Source: Roseiarcus sp963787135 (GTDB taxonomy: Bacteria > Pseudomonadota > Alphaproteobacteria > Rhizobiales > Beijerinckiaceae). Taken from it: DNA of 64,000 nt. Each line of letters begins with the position of its first letter. Positions within the stretch are counted from its first letter, which is position 1. Positions 1-9,968 of this stretch are shown one piece after another. Under the pieces are notes generated by a model. That model was not told where the DNA came from. It did not search any database and saw only the letters and a list, made by a program, of their open reading frames with translations. Made by a program: the position numbers and the translations under genes. The stretch is taken from the NCBI GenBank assembly GCA_963787135.1, contig CAWBBW010000021.1, positions 59,166 through 123,165 of the forward strand, given 5' to 3'.

Positions 1-1611
1 ATTGTCCCAGATCGACCAATAGGCGGTCGCGCTTTCGGTCGATTTGGCGTCGAAAAAGACGTTCGGCTGGTTTGTCGATTTGTCGAAGGCCGCGAAGCCG
101 TACTCGAGCATCGCAATCGACTTGGACTGCGCCTGCCACTCGGTTTGAGGGCCTTGCGGAATCACCCCCCGCCCCCGCCGATGTAGACCACCTGATGCGT
201 GTTGTTCCACCACCACCGCAATTGCTTGTTGGCGAGAATTTGCTGATTAGCCGAATAGGCGTTGCGCGCCTGCGCCAGGCGGTCGCCTTCGCAAAGCGAA
301 CTTGAAGGCCCGAGCCGTTCGGGTTGAAGCCGCGGCCGTCGTTGGCGCCGTCGTTGTAGTACCAATCGAAATATTGACCGCCCTCGATGTTTCCCGTGAG
401 GTAAGCCGAAGAATAGATCGTCGGAACCCCTGACAAGCCCAAGTTCGACATGCTCGAAGAGGGCGGCGGCCAAGCGCCTGTATAGGCGGGAGCGGTCCAA
501 AACTCTGTCGCGTCGACCCCGCCGTTGCCCGTCGTCCAATCGGTCAGCGGCAGATAGTTGTCGAAACAGACGATGTCGATATTCGATGAGGCCCAAAGCG
601 AATCGAGATGCGGCCACTGGCCGTTCGCCCCCGGGTGCTGGTAGCCCATCCAGCTCGACCAATCGGCCGAATAGGTGATGAGATTTTGCAGCGTCGAGAG
701 GTTCTTCGTGTAGCCCGAATTGTTGAACGTCGCCCGGACGTCGGCCGCCAGCTGCACGAGGCCGCCGACGAAAGGATAGTCCCAAATCGCATAGCCCGAG
801 CCGTCGGTCGTTCCCGCATCGGCCCAGGCCGGCCCGCGGATTGTCTCGAGCCCGCGGAGCTCCGAACCGATGACGAAAAGACTAACCCCGCCGGCGACGC
901 AACAAAGGTTCGCATAGTGCAGGATCATCCGCCGATAGGTCCAATCGTACAGATAGCCCGAGTAGGCCACCGTCAGATTGACCGCGTCCTGGGTGAACTG
1001 CCCGACTGCGGCCGAGCCGAGGAAGGCGTTCACCGCGCTTGTGGCGGCGCTCGAAATGTCGGGCGAATAGGTGATGCGGCCGCGCCAGGGAAACCCCGAC
1101 CCCGTTCCCAAGAGGAAGGGATAGAAGACGACCTTGAAGCCTCTCGACTTCAAGTCCTGGATGCAGCGGACGATCGAAGGGTCTGACGGCGTCCGCCGTA
1201 AACGAAATTCGTCGTTCCACGCAATGCCGGAAGGGGGATGACCCCGGGATAGTCAGCTTCCGTGAGGCTCGACACCATCCAGTGCGAGGGCGTCCAGACG
1301 CCGCCGACAAGCCGCTCGAATTCGCCGAGCAGATAGTTGGTCGACGGGTAGATATTGCAGCTGGCGGCGTTTTCCGAATTGAAGAACCACGCAACCACGA
1401 GCGAAACCGTCGTGCATTCGGGGTGCGCCGCCTGCAGTTGGTCGAGCGCGTAGGAGTAGTCGGTCTTCGAGCCGCCGGGCGCGTAGAAGCAATTCATCGG
1501 CAGGAGCGGCCCGAGGCCGGCCGCTACGCGTTGCGCGCCTTGCGCGGGAATCGTGTCGTAAGCGAACTCGCCGGTTGCCGGGAGGAGATGCACGCCGCCG
1601 ACGAAGACCAT
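1..1611 (-). CDS. GTA/phage baseplate protein with TIM-barrel-like domain (partial, frameshifted)
   Basis: This is the N-terminal half of a large baseplate or host-specificity protein of the gene-transfer-agent gp15 ('megatron') type; it runs off the left edge. Translated across indels near positions 1195, 300 and 175, the minus strand reads continuously: GEFAYD and VSLVVAWF, then DLKSRGFKVVFYPFLLG, FPWRGRITYSPD, GSELRGLETIRG, CFDNYLPLTDW, and at the left end GPQTEWQAQSKSI and NQPNVFFDAKSTESA. These match the conserved course of the GTA TIM-barrel domain. The ATG at 1611 lies 6 bp after the tape-measure stop. The indels at about 300 and 175 sit next to G/C runs and could be sequencing errors. 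In this family the domain is part of the tail tip and probably contacts host glycans; that role is inferred. Confidence 0.85.
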
Positions 1612-1617
1612 GGCCTC

Positions 1618-2930
1618 TCAAGCACCCAGTCGGCGCAGGCCGAGATGGGCCCCGTGGCGCACGGCTTCGTCCACCGCCTTCAGCATGACGGAGCTGTTGC
1701 TCCTCATCCACTGCGAGACGGAGGCGGAATCGAGCGCGGAGACGTGGAGATTGGTTGTCGGATGGATGTGTACGGTGGAGCCGCTTTGCCCGCCTGACGC
1801 GCCGCCGTCGTTCAGGAGAGATCGAAACGCGCCGGCTTCGGCGGCGGGCATAATGAGTTCATTATGGTGCACGAGGGACAGCATGTCTTGAGGAACCTGC
1901 CACATCCCGATATCGGCCGAGGCGACCGAGCCCGCGATGCCGGCGACAGTCGCCTGCGCTCCCGCCGCCGGTCCGGCCGCGAGTGGCCCCAATAGGGGAG
2001 ACAGGAAGCCGAACACGCCGGCGAATGTCTCGGCTGCTGAGGACATTATCGAGCGGATCATGGCCGCGCCCTGCGCGCCCATCGAGGCCGTCGCGCCGGC
2101 TTCTTCGGCGCCGGTCCGCGCCGCGACACCGGTTGTCGTCGCCGCCGTCTTCATGGCTTCTGCGATCGCTGAACGTGCGACCGTGGTCTCGCTCCATTCG
2201 ATAAATTTGATCAAGAGGTCGTCGAGCGCTCTCTTGAAGGCCGAGCGCCAGTTCTCTGTGCCCGACAATAGGCCCCGCAATTGCGAATTGAAGGCCTGCT
2301 CGATCGAACTGGCGAAGGATTGATAATCGCTCTCCTGCTGCTGCAGGGCTGAGCGGGTGAGCGAGGTCATCTCGTCGTCGCGGCGGCGAGTCGCCTCGAT
2401 CAGCATGTCGTCGATGCGCTGCTTGGCCGCGAGCGATTGGTCGCCCAGCGCCTCGCGTCTTTGCAGCGCCGCGAGTTCGGCGGAATAGTCTTCATTGACT
2501 GCCTGACGCGAGAGCTCGAGCTTCTGCCCTCGGCGATCTCGTAGAACCGCGCCTCCTCGGCATAGAGCGCCAGCTTCTGCTTGAGCCCGTCGGCGAGGAT
2601 TCGTAATTCCTCTGATGTCGCGAGCTGCGCCGCCTTGATCGCGTCCGCGGCAGCCGCGTCGTCGCCCGAGCGCAACGCCGCCGCCGCGCGCGCTCGGTCG
2701 GCGGCAAACGACTGTTCCAGCGACTGGGTCGCGCTCAACGCGTCGCGATAGGGCTCGAGGCGCTCAGCGCTGAACGCCTCGGCCGAGGCGCTCGCGAGCG
2801 AAGCCAGGCCCCGGTTGATGTCGCTGAACGGCGCGGAAAAGCTCTGCAGCGTCTCCTTCGCCTCGCCCACGCGCGCGACGAAGTCGGCAATCGAGGCGCT
2901 GAAGCTGACGGAGACATTGGCGTCGGCCAT
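1618..2930 (-). CDS. Phage tail tape measure protein (frameshifted)
   Basis: This tape-measure-like protein has about 435 residues once an indel near 2525 is bridged. The N-terminal part (MADANVSVSFSASIADFVARV) is rich in Ala and charged helices and looks like a coiled coil. After the indel it continues with KLELSRQAVNEDYSAEL and then the long second part (SSIEQAFNSQLRGLLSG, WRSAFKRALDDLLIKF). A Gly/Ala hydrophobic stretch follows, and the C-terminus has VHHNELIMPAAEAGAFR, typical of short tape-measure proteins of GTA-like tails. It lies between the tail chaperone and the TIM-barrel protein. It should set tail length and occupy the tail lumen. The modest size suggests a short tail. Confidence 0.8.
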
Positions 2931-2943
2931 CTTGCGTCCTTGT

Positions 2944-3539
2944 TCAGAGCGCCCCGGCGGGGAACGTCGCTTTGAGTTCGGCGATCGTAGGCTGTCGCGC
3001 CGGCGCGACTGCGTCCGGCGGTCGAAATTTGAGGGCCGCGGCGATCAGCCAGTGGGTCGGCGGATGGCGCTGCCATTCCGCCTGCAGCGCGAGAAATCGC
3101 GGCATCGTAAGCTGGTCGAGCGCCTGGTCCCATGTCCAGCCGGTGTTGGCGACGACGCCCGCGATCAGGGCGTCGAAATCGACTTTCCCGGCTCGGGCGA
3201 CGCCTCCGGCGTCGCGCTCTTGCCCGGTCGAAGCCCCGCCGCTCTTGCGACAGAGGGAAAGGCCTGGATCAGCTCGCCGACCGAGAACGGCAGGTCGAGG
3301 AAGTCGGCATACGAAAGCGCCGGATCGACATGAGCGATCGCGCGCCAGGTCGCCTCCGCCAGACGATCGAGCTGCGCCTCGCCGAGCCGCGCGACGCTCT
3401 CGCTCGACATCGAAGGACCGCCGGCCTCGAGATAGATATCGAACAGCGCTGGCTGAATTGCTTTGATCATTCGGAAGGGCAGATGGGGCGCCGCCCAGCG
3501 CCTGCCGCCGAGCGCGATCTCGAACGTCTCCTCGCTCAT
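2944..3539 (-). CDS. Phage tail assembly chaperone (frameshifted)
   Basis: The start is the ATG at 3539, overlapping the tail-tube stop (ATGA). The first part (MSEETFEIALGGRRWAAPHL) describes a tail-protein-associated chaperone. An indel near 3175 shifts the frame, and the C-terminal part continues as ANTGWTWDQALDQLTMPRFL followed by QAEWQRHPPTHWLIAAAL. The WTWDQ...Q.EW..HPP pattern and the position between tail tube and tape measure fit the chaperone slot of GTA-like and siphoviral tails. The family assignment rests on gene order and the short motifs. Confidence 0.7.
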
Positions 3540-4266
3540 GCCGCGTCTCCAAAGTTGAACTGGCAGACCTGGCCTGCAGCGTTGGCGAAGCACTGGAAGT
3601 CGAGCTCGGGGATGAGGAAGTCCTCGAGCTTGGTGCCGAACGACAGCTTCTCGGCGACGCAATTGTAGAGCAGCAGCGAGAACTGCTTGCCGGTGCCGGG
3701 GTCGGAGGCGAAAAGATTGGCCGAGAACGTGATCGAGGGTCCAATCAGCTGCGAGGAGATCGCCATGCTCTCGCCGCTCCCGGCGAGTGTGTAGGTGTAG
3801 GAGATCAGCACAGCCGCGCCGGCGTCGGCGGCCGAAAACGTATAGACGCCGCCCGAACGGTATATTGTCCGGTCGTTGGGCCGAGGCCACGGCCTTCAGC
3901 GGCAGCGCAGGCTCGCGTAAGATGACGCCCTGATCGGCGACGAAGGTCGAGTGGTTGATGGTCGAGTAAGTGTAGGGCGAAGAGGACGGAACGGTCGCCG
4001 CCTCGCCGAACTGGGTTTGCGTGCCGCCGGGGCTGGCGTCACGCCAAAAAAGAGCGAGCCCAGCGCCTGGCCGGAGATTCGGGCCATTTTCGCCTTGCCG
4101 GTCATTTTTTGCGTTCCCGAGCCGATCGCGACGGGGAAGTTATATTGCCCGTACAGCGCCTTGGTCGTCGTGCCGACATTGAGCGAGACTTCCTGTGCGA
4201 GGCCGAAATTGATCGGCGAGCCGCCTGGGGCGTGCCGATCAGCACGCCCGAGCCAAACACGAACAT
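3536..4266 (-). CDS. Phage major tail tube protein (multiple frameshifts)
   Basis: The ATG at 4266 (MFVFGSGVLIGTP) follows a CGGAGA ribosome-binding site. With indels bridged near 4230, 4040 and 3870, the reading is INFGLAQEVSLNVGTTTKAL, MTGKAKMARISGQALGSLFF, then FSAADAGAAVLISYTYTLAG, and finally QFSLLLYNCVAEKLSFGTKL to a stop at 3536. The repeated beta-strand pattern with FSAADAG, the length of about 240 residues and the place upstream of the chaperone and tape measure fit a tail tube protein. The frame is interrupted at least three times. Confidence 0.7.
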
Positions 4267-4362
4267 GGGGATCTCCGTTGGGGAATGGAAAGAGGAATTG
4301 GAAAGTAGTCTAGCTGTCCGGCTCGCGTTGCCGGCTTCGTCAAAAGTTTCCGAACACCGAGG

Positions 4363-4793
4363 TCACGGCCCGACCAGCCGCACGCTCACCACCGCCAGCC
4401 CGTCGCCGTCGAGGTCGCCGGTGTCGCGCACCGGCACGCCCGTGATCTTGCAGTCGTGCACGGCGCCGCCGAGCGTCTGGCGGCCCAGGGAGGTCGGCGC
4501 CGGCGGCGCGAGCGCGGCGTCGATGGCGTCGAGCGCGGCGTTGATCGCGCTCGAACCCGGCGTCGTCGGGTCGCGGGCGTCGAAATAGAGAAAGAGCTTC
4601 GCCTCAAACGTTCGCTTCGGCGTGGCCGGCGAGGTCCATTGATAGGTCTCCGGCCCACTCTCGAGCTGGAAGAACGCAGGGCGCAGGTCGACGGCACCTC
4701 GCTCCAGAGTTTCATCCGCCGCGACGCGAGCCCCCACGGATAGGCGGCGGAGACCGCGGCGAAGAGCGCGGAAAATGCGGCTTCGCGGCTCAT
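4363..4793 (-). CDS. Putative phage tail terminator/completion protein (frameshifted)
   Basis: The ATG at 4793 overlaps the stop of the upstream gp10-like gene. The reading is MSREAAFSALFAAVSAAYPW, then after an indel near 4695 DLRPAFFQLESGPETYQWTS, KRTFEAKLFLYFDARDPTTP, and the C-terminus DTGDLDGDGLAVVSVRLVGP. It is about 143 residues. Size, beta-rich sequence and position between the gp10-like protein and the tail tube fit a tail terminator or minor tail protein. I do not recognise a specific family, so the name rests on synteny. A non-coding gap of 96 bp follows before the tail-tube start. Confidence 0.55.
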
Positions 4794-5275
4794 CAGCGCT
4801 CCAGAACTTCGGCGGCGGCGTCAGCCAGCGCCGCGAGGATCTCGTCGCGCATGTCGTCAAGCGAAGAACGCAAATAGGAACGCTCGGGAATCAGCGAGCC
4901 GGGATGCTCGACCTTGCGCGCGAAGCGCAGCGCGCCGCCGACCAGGAAGGCCAGCGCCTAAGTTTCGTCGGCAGGATCTCATGTGCTCCGGTCTTGCCGC
5001 CAAATTCCTGGATCGCCGCATATTTGACGTCGCCGCTCGAGCCGACCGAAGCGCGAACGCCGTCGCCGTCCGCCGTAACGTCGGCAACGATCGAGGCCTG
5101 AAGCGCGCCCGAGCGGGCATTGAGAACTCGCCCGCCAGTTTGTCCGTCTTCACCAGGTTGCTGAGTGCGGCGGCGAGGTCGGACGCTTTGGCGGCCAGCG
5201 CCGCGGCGAGAGCCCCGGGTAAGCGTCGAGCCGCGCGTTCGTCGCATCGAGGCCTTCGAGTTCGAGCATGAACAT
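4793..5275 (-). CDS. HK97 gp10-like phage protein (frameshifted)
   Basis: The start ATG (5275, or in frame 5270) overlaps the connector stop. The reading is MFMLELEGLDATNARLDAYP, then LAAALSNLVKTDKLAGRVLN, ASIVADVTADGDGVRASVGS and KYAAIQEFGGKTGAHEILPT; after another indel near 4960 it ends PERSYLRSSLDDMRDEILAA. The KYAAIQEFGG and PERSYLRSSL segments are typical of the HK97 gp10-like family, which acts at head-tail joining. About 160 residues. At least two indels (about 5150 and 4960) interrupt the frame. Confidence 0.75.
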
Positions 5276-6091
5276 CAGAGCGCCACCCGCCGATAGGGCT
5301 CAGCATCGCCAGGACCGGCGCCGGGACGGCGCTCACGTCGTAGGAAATCGTCTCCTGCCCGCCGACCGATTTCGACCTCAGCCCGATACGCTCGGAGGCG
5401 CGAAAGCGCTCGGCGGCGAGTTCGAGCGCAGCCTGAGCGACGTCCTGCGGAACGTAGCCGTAGGAGAGCGAAACCGCATGACCCGCATCGGCGGCGGAAA
5501 AAGTGTAGAACCCCGCTGCTGACCGCGTATTGCCCGGCGCCAGGCGGGCAGCGACGGGGCTCAAGGCGACGCCGGTCGCGGCGTAGACGACGCCGAAATC
5601 GAAGGCCCATGGCCCGTAAGGCGCAAAAGCCGCAAGCTGCAACGGCGACGAGGAGGGAACCGTCTGCGTCTCGCCTTGCGCCGCGTAGCCGGCCTTATAG
5701 GAGACGACGAGGCTCTGTCGCCCGGGGCGGTAAGACGACCGATAAGATCGATGGCCTGATGCCTGCCGGGGGCGCGTGTCGCCGGCTGGAGGACATAGCC
5801 GACCGAGGCTTCGATGTCGGCGTTCTGATCCGCCGGAACGGCGATCCCGCGCCAGAGCACCGAATTGACCTGCAGCACCGGCCATTGCCTCAGCGTGACG
5901 CGGCTCGTTTCGAGATCGATCGTCTCGGAATAGCTCTGCGGCGTGAGGGCCGGCCTGCTCAGCGCGGCATAGATCGATCGGCTCGCCGCTGTGATGAGCG
6001 CGCCGAGCGTGGCGTCGTTCGGTCCGGCCGCCGGGGGGAGGCCGAGCCAGGCCTTGAGCGCGGCGAGCGTGGTCAGATCGAAAGGCGACAT
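5275..6091 (-). CDS. Phage head-tail connector (gp6-like adaptor, frameshifted)
   Basis: The ATG at 6091 gives MSPFDLTTLAALKAWLGLPP, the usual start of gp6-like head-tail adaptors (LTTLAALKAWLG, ATLGALITAASRSIYAALSR). The protein continues across indels near 5735, 5535 and 5512 as LVVSYKAGYAAQGE, AGHAVSLSYGYVPQDVAQAA and LRSKSVGGQETISYDVSAVP to a stop at 5275. About 270 residues. The extra Ig-like stretch around FSAADAGHAVSLSYG resembles the one in the tail tube protein of the same operon. It would form the ring below the portal. Confidence 0.7.
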
Positions 6092-6114
6092 GCAGCGCTC
6101 GCTTGAAGCCGGCA

Positions 6115-6266
6115 GGGATCTCCTTCTCCCTTGCGGGAGAAGGTCGCCTAGCGTCGACAGACGCGTCGAGGATGTCGCCGGATGAGGGGTCCGCGCCGCA
6201 AGGCGCGTTGAAGGAACACGCCTGCGCCGGACCCGTCACCTCGCCCCTCTCCCGCAAGGAAGAGGG
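6115..6266. repeat. Pair of dispersed intergenic palindromic repeats
   Basis: Two copies of the CTTCTCCC...GGGAGAAG type repeat lie head to head between the connector and capsid genes. The first (about 6120-6187) runs from the hairpin to a CGCCGGATGAGGGG tail; the second (about 6235-6265) has CTCTCCCGCAAGGAAGAGGG. Related copies sit near 11725, 12745, 17110, 26955, 27100 and 29075. They are non-coding and separate two prophage genes that would otherwise be adjacent. Confidence 0.7.
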
Positions 6267-6271
6267 GATTC

Positions 6272-7774
6272 TCAGCCGTTGCCGATGTTGGTGAGGATGC
6301 CGACGCCGAACGGCGCGTAGACCGCGAGCATTTCTTCCGCATAGACGCCGTATTCGCGCCGGCGGGTTCGCAGCGGCCAGTCGACGCGATAATAATCGCG
6401 CCGCGTCAGCACTTCGGCGACGTTGGGAGTCTCGTTCGACTGATACCAGACAGGCAGCCGCTCGCATAGCGCCAGGATCGTGCCCGGCGGCAGGTCGGGG
6501 TGCACCTTCACCGGAATGTCGAAGCCGCCGTCGACGCTGAACGGATTATAGTACCAGCGCACGACGCCGGAGGCGGAGACGCCGTAGGGGCCGCCCTTGT
6601 CTCCGTCGGCCGTCACATTGTACCGGAGCAGCGGCCCGGAAGCGTTGGTCAGGCACTTGTTGGTGATATTGCGCTGCTCCTGCGCGTTGACATAGAGCAC
6701 CGTCGGGGAGAGGCGGTAGCTGTTCCACATCGGGACCAGCATATTGTCGATCTCGTTCACCGAGCCGCGGCCCGAGGCGGTGAGAAACGTGCCCGTTCCC
6801 GCGGTTCCAGAAGCAAGCGTCTGGACATAGGCGCCGTTACCGGATTGAGGCCGACGGTCAGGAGACCGTCGAAGGCGAGCGTCGGATTGCGCGAATTGTC
6901 GGCGGCGACGACGGTCGCGGGCTGCTGGCCCGTCGCGAGCGGCGCGCTGAAAGTCGCGCTGTTGATCGTCGTGATGGACTGCAAGGTTTCGGACCCGGCC
7001 GCCCCGACATACCAGGCGTAGGCGACGGCGCCGGTGACGATGGGCGCGGTTGCGTTCAGCGTCTGGCCGAGCGTAACCGCCTGCGTCGCATTGGCGCTGC
7101 GCATCGAGGAGCCGCCGTTCAGCGTATAGGTGTTGCCGTCGTTGCCGGTAATGGTCTTGCTGGTGGCGATGCCGGCGGCGACGCTCGAGTTGCGATAGCC
7201 CTCGAAGCTCAGCGCGACCACGATGACCGAATAGGTCGCGGCCGGCAGCGTTGCGCCCGTGCCCGAAGCGCTGAGGCTAGGCGCGGCGGGCGTGCCGAGC
7301 GCGAGCGACGTGTTGCCGCCGAGGAGAGCCGTTTCTTCCTTGCGCATCGTCTTCTGCAGGAGGCGCAACGTCGCGGTTGCGTTGAGGTCTTCGTACCCTT
7401 GCGCGGCGGCCTCCGCTTCGAACGTCACCGTGTCTTCTTCGCCGATCGTCAGGTAGGGGGCCGACCTGGGACTGCGCGGAATAGGACATGCTCGCCGTGC
7501 GCTGGCCTTCAGGCACCCAGCCCATCGCGTCGTAGCCCGACCCGGTGATCGAGGTGATGGTGCGCCAGCGCGCCGCATCCCCTGGATTGAGGCGCCCGAC
7601 ACGGGGCAGCGAATTCCTCAGGGGCGTGACGATCGGATAGAGGTTCTTCGCCGGGGCCTGCAGGTCATAAGCGGAAAGGCCGGTCGAGACGGTGACGGTC
7701 TTGGCGAGCGAATTGTCCGACAGGGCCTCCTTGGTCAGGCGCAGGGTTTCTTCGGTGGTTTGCATCAAGCTCAT
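6272..7774 (-). CDS. Phage major capsid protein (two frameshifts)
   Basis: The ATG at 7774 follows a GAAGGAAACCCAGGAC ribosome-binding region. The N-terminus is MSLMQTTEETLRLTKEALSD, then TPLRNSLPRVGRLNPGDAAR and GYDAMGWVPEGQRTASMSYS. An indel near 7460, in a run of G/C, shifts the frame to APYLTIGEEDTVTFEAEAAA and ATLRLLQKTMRKEETALLGG. A second near 6838 leads to SGRGSVNEIDNMLVPMWNSY, LYVNAQEQRNITNKCL and FDIPVKVHPDLPPGTILALC. The middle (about residues 175-290) is an Ala/Thr-rich Ig-like insertion. About 500 residues. It looks like a capsid-fold protein by order (portal upstream, connector downstream) and by the C-terminal segment; no maturation protease gene separates it from the portal. 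Confidence 0.7.
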
Positions 7775-7811
7775 GTCCTGGGTTTCCTTCGTAATGACGG
7801 CGCCTGGAATG

Positions 7812-8357
7812 TCAGAAGTCCGCGCTCGCGATGATCCATCCCGAGCCGCCGCCGCCCTGGAGCAGCGTCGCCTGACCGGCCGTGCCGGATGAGTTGCCGT
7901 TGATGGAGATGGCGTTTGGCGTATGCGTGCCGCCGGGCGTGATGGTCGTCGTTGCGGCGGCGCCGGCCTGGTTGGTTTTGAACGTGCCCGCCGCCGCCGT
8001 CACAGTCGGCGCTTTGAGGAGCTGCACGGGCGTCGCCATGTAGAAGAGCTGCGAGGATGCGCCGGTGTTGGCGCCGGCGCCGATGACGACGCCGGCCGCC
8101 GGCTCGGGGATCGCCCATGCGTACCGCTGGCAGATTTCGAGCACGACCTGGGCGTCGATACGCTCGAACGGCGAGGCGCTCGGGCCAATCTCGAGCTGGA
8201 CCCCGTTGACCGAAATCGAGTCGTCGGCGCCAGCGGTTCCGCTCGGCGCAAACGACAGGAGCACGCCGAGTTGCGACGCGCCGGATGGAACGGCGCCGGT
8301 GAACTGGTAGCGCGTCATGCCCGGCGTCAGCGTCTGAAATCCATGGATGTACATCAA
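7812..8357 (-). pseudogene. C-terminal fragment of a phage tail fibre/collar-like protein
   Basis: The 181-residue reading contains ISVNGVQLEIGPSASPFERI followed by VVLEICQRYAWAIPEP. That is the end of a carbohydrate-binding-like domain and the FE-R...CQRY motif seen near the C-terminus of many phage tail fibre and collar proteins. The C-terminus is a Gly/Thr-rich beta stretch ending GSGWIIASADF. A full protein would be much longer, so the 5' part is missing, cut at about 8358, exactly where a plus-strand hydrolase fragment begins. A tail fibre piece between portal and capsid is out of place. Confidence 0.6.
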
Positions 8358-8371
8358 ATAATTGGCCAGAT

Positions 8372-9013
8372 CAGAACTTCAATACGGCAGTTGCAACTGC
8401 AGCTCAGCTAAAGAGTGATTTGAAATTTAAAGGGCCGATGCTGCTATTTAGTTGGCCATCAGACTTAGGAAAGCTACACTATAAAGAGGTTGAGAATAGG
8501 GAGCAAATCTCTGTCGCTCAACTTACACAGGTTCTCGAAACCATTAATTCGTTTCAGTTGCAAGGAGACAATTCTGCCGGCAAAAAATTTGGCGAACAGA
8601 TAATCGCTCACAGTATGGGCGCTAGGTTGGCGTTAGATACGTTGAATGGAATTCACTCGGATGGGAACAAATCAATAAAACTGAGGACTCTGATTCTCGC
8701 ATCTCCAGATGTAAGCAGATCAGAGTTCGTGAGCAGAGATTTACCGATGATACAAGAATATGCGAGAAAAATATTTATTACTTGTTCAAATCGCGATTTG
8801 GCTTTAGTAGCCTCAGAAATGACCGGAAATGACGGTAGGCTTGGCCTCTGCGACAATTATGTTAGAGTATTGAAGAATGAAATAAGGTCTGGCCAAGTTC
8901 TCATCAGAGAGTTCGAAGGATTTCCACGCGAATTAGCCGGGCATTCATACTTTTTATATGATACAACTATACTTCACGACATGGAAATTCAGGTAAATGA
9001 CTTAGAAAACTAG
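8372..9013 (+). pseudogene. N-terminally truncated DUF900-type alpha/beta hydrolase
   Basis: From 8375 the plus strand reads NFNTAVATAAQLKSDLKFKG and then MLLFSWPSD. This is the course of COG4782/DUF900 esterases after their lost N-terminal HG-N motif. The nucleophile elbow is AHSMGARLALDTL, followed by LILASPDVSRSEF, FITCSNRDLALVASEM and a late GHSYFL with the probable catalytic His. An ATG at 8420 would give 197 residues, but homology continues upstream to about 8372, so the gene is cut there. It is clearly AT-richer than its neighbours and on the opposite strand to the prophage operon, which points to separate acquisition. Confidence 0.7.
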
Positions 9014-9201
9014 ATTGCAAAAGAAACCTCTCGTCGCTTGGCACCATTCTCCCACAATACGTAACCCCAGCACGAACGGCACAAGCGGTCGACAAATGTT
9101 CTCTCGCCTTCGAGGCCGACGTCGGGAAACGATGACACCGCCCGGGCGGTGCCGGCGCGTCGGAAAGAATGTTGGGAAGGGAAAAGAGGGAGGCGGAGCA
9201 T
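9010..9201 (-). CDS. Possible small protein downstream of a LexA-type promoter
   Basis: A 63-codon frame begins at the ATG at 9201 (MLRLPLFPSQHSFRRAG) and ends VSFAI at 9010. Its C-terminal half (GERTFVDRLCRSCWGYVLWE) has a CRSC pair that could be a zinc or redox motif. It is the first open frame after the LexA-type promoter at 9233-9282. I do not recognise a family, and an overlapping frame of 91 codons (8967-9242) is an alternative. Confidence 0.2.
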   Translation of the reverse strand: MLRLPLFPSQHSFRRAGTARAVSSFPDVGLEGERTFVDRLCRSCWGYVLWENGAKRREVSFAI

Positions 9202-9232
9202 CTCTTCTCGCCCACTATCTCCACTATATCAG

Positions 9233-9282
9233 GCCATAGCATGACCCGCGTAAGCGGTCAAGGATTTGTTCTCGTTTTGTTC
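9233..9282 (-). promoter_or_regulatory. LexA-type promoter (SOS box, -35 and -10)
   Basis: On the minus strand a direct repeat GAAC-N7-GAAC (9268-9282; GTTC-N7-GTTC on the plus strand) is the alphaproteobacterial LexA box. It is followed 6 bp later by TTGACC (9256-9261), a 17-bp spacer and TATGGC (9233-9238). The arrangement and flanking bases (AAATCC between box and -35) parallel the promoter at 16069-16119. Transcription would run left into 9.2-9.0 kb. Confidence 0.55.
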
Positions 9283-9286
9283 GCTC

Positions 9287-9580
9287 CCTCCCAAGCCCCA
9301 GCTCCGCCGGCGCCTCGTCGCGCGTCTTGATCCCGGCGCTCACCAAAATGTTCAGCGTCTGCGCCTGCTGCAGCGGGTCGATCGCGTCGTCGCCGACGTG
9401 AGACGAATTCGAGGTCGGGCTCGTTCATCGAAACTTGGATCACCTGGTCGAGCGTGCTCTTGATCCGGCCCGTCAGCTTGTGCCGCGATTGACCCGCGCA
9501 ACGAAGGGCGCGGCGGGCAAAGGAAGCGTAGATATGATGCGCGAGCCACTCGCCGTATTTGAGCGACGACCGGCGGCGTT
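9287..9580 (-). pseudogene. Duplicated 3' fragment of the phage portal gene
   Basis: About 290 bp match the end of the portal gene (10448-10790), with many identical blocks such as CACCAAAATGTTCAGCGTCT and GATGATGCGCGAGCCACTCG. The copy has small indels and a shifted frame and lacks a start. Its right end abuts the stop of the cassette gene at 9579. The two-gene cassette (9579-10446) is therefore bracketed by two copies of the portal 3' end. Confidence 0.85.
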
Positions 9581-9968
9581 ATTTCGGAAATGGAAATCCA
9601 ACACTGTCTATGAACGCTGGGTAGACGTATATCTCCCCATTGTTTATATCGACCTTGTATTCCTTTGTTTCGTCAAATTCCAAATCTTTGGAGAACGTGG
9701 CGTAAATAATCCCTTCGGCAATCCGAAAAAAGCGTCCTCTTTGTAAAGCCAGTGCGTCGCCTATTTTCACCGAGGTGCATTGATAGTGTGGTCCCTTAAT
9801 AATTGTAACTTGTCCAGTTTTATCTTGAGCGCGCACCCATAGCATCCACGCAATCATCGGAACAGTGGCGTCAGAATCATCAAGGTTTTCAACTCCGAAA
9901 TGCTTGTAACTTTTAAATTGCTTCAATATTCTGTCTGTCGGGATCAAGTTATTGTAGATTTCTGTCAT
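9579..9968 (-). CDS. Unknown AT-rich small protein, second gene of portal-linked cassette
   Basis: This 129-residue protein starts MTEIYNNLIPTDRILKQFKS and ends YVYPAFIDSVGFPFPK. I recognise no family. It has no signal peptide or membrane segment and looks like a compact soluble alpha/beta protein with an acidic patch (ENLDDSDATVP, SKDLEFDETKEYKVD). Its ATG overlaps the stop of the preceding gene (ATGA), so the two are translationally coupled. The GC content is far below that of the prophage. An immunity-type partner for the upstream gene product is one reading, by analogy with toxin-immunity cassettes; there is no direct evidence. Confidence 0.6.
   Translation of the reverse strand: MTEIYNNLIPTDRILKQFKSYKHFGVENLDDSDATVPMIAWMLWVRAQDKTGQVTIIKGPHYQCTSVKIGDALALQRGRFFRIAEGIIYATFSKDLEFDETKEYKVDINNGEIYVYPAFIDSVGFPFPK

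Noticed and set aside
4857..6467. 536-codon minus-strand frame through the connector and gp10-like genes
   Set aside because: It joins correct and incorrect frames of two separate genes across indels; the real genes are given individually.
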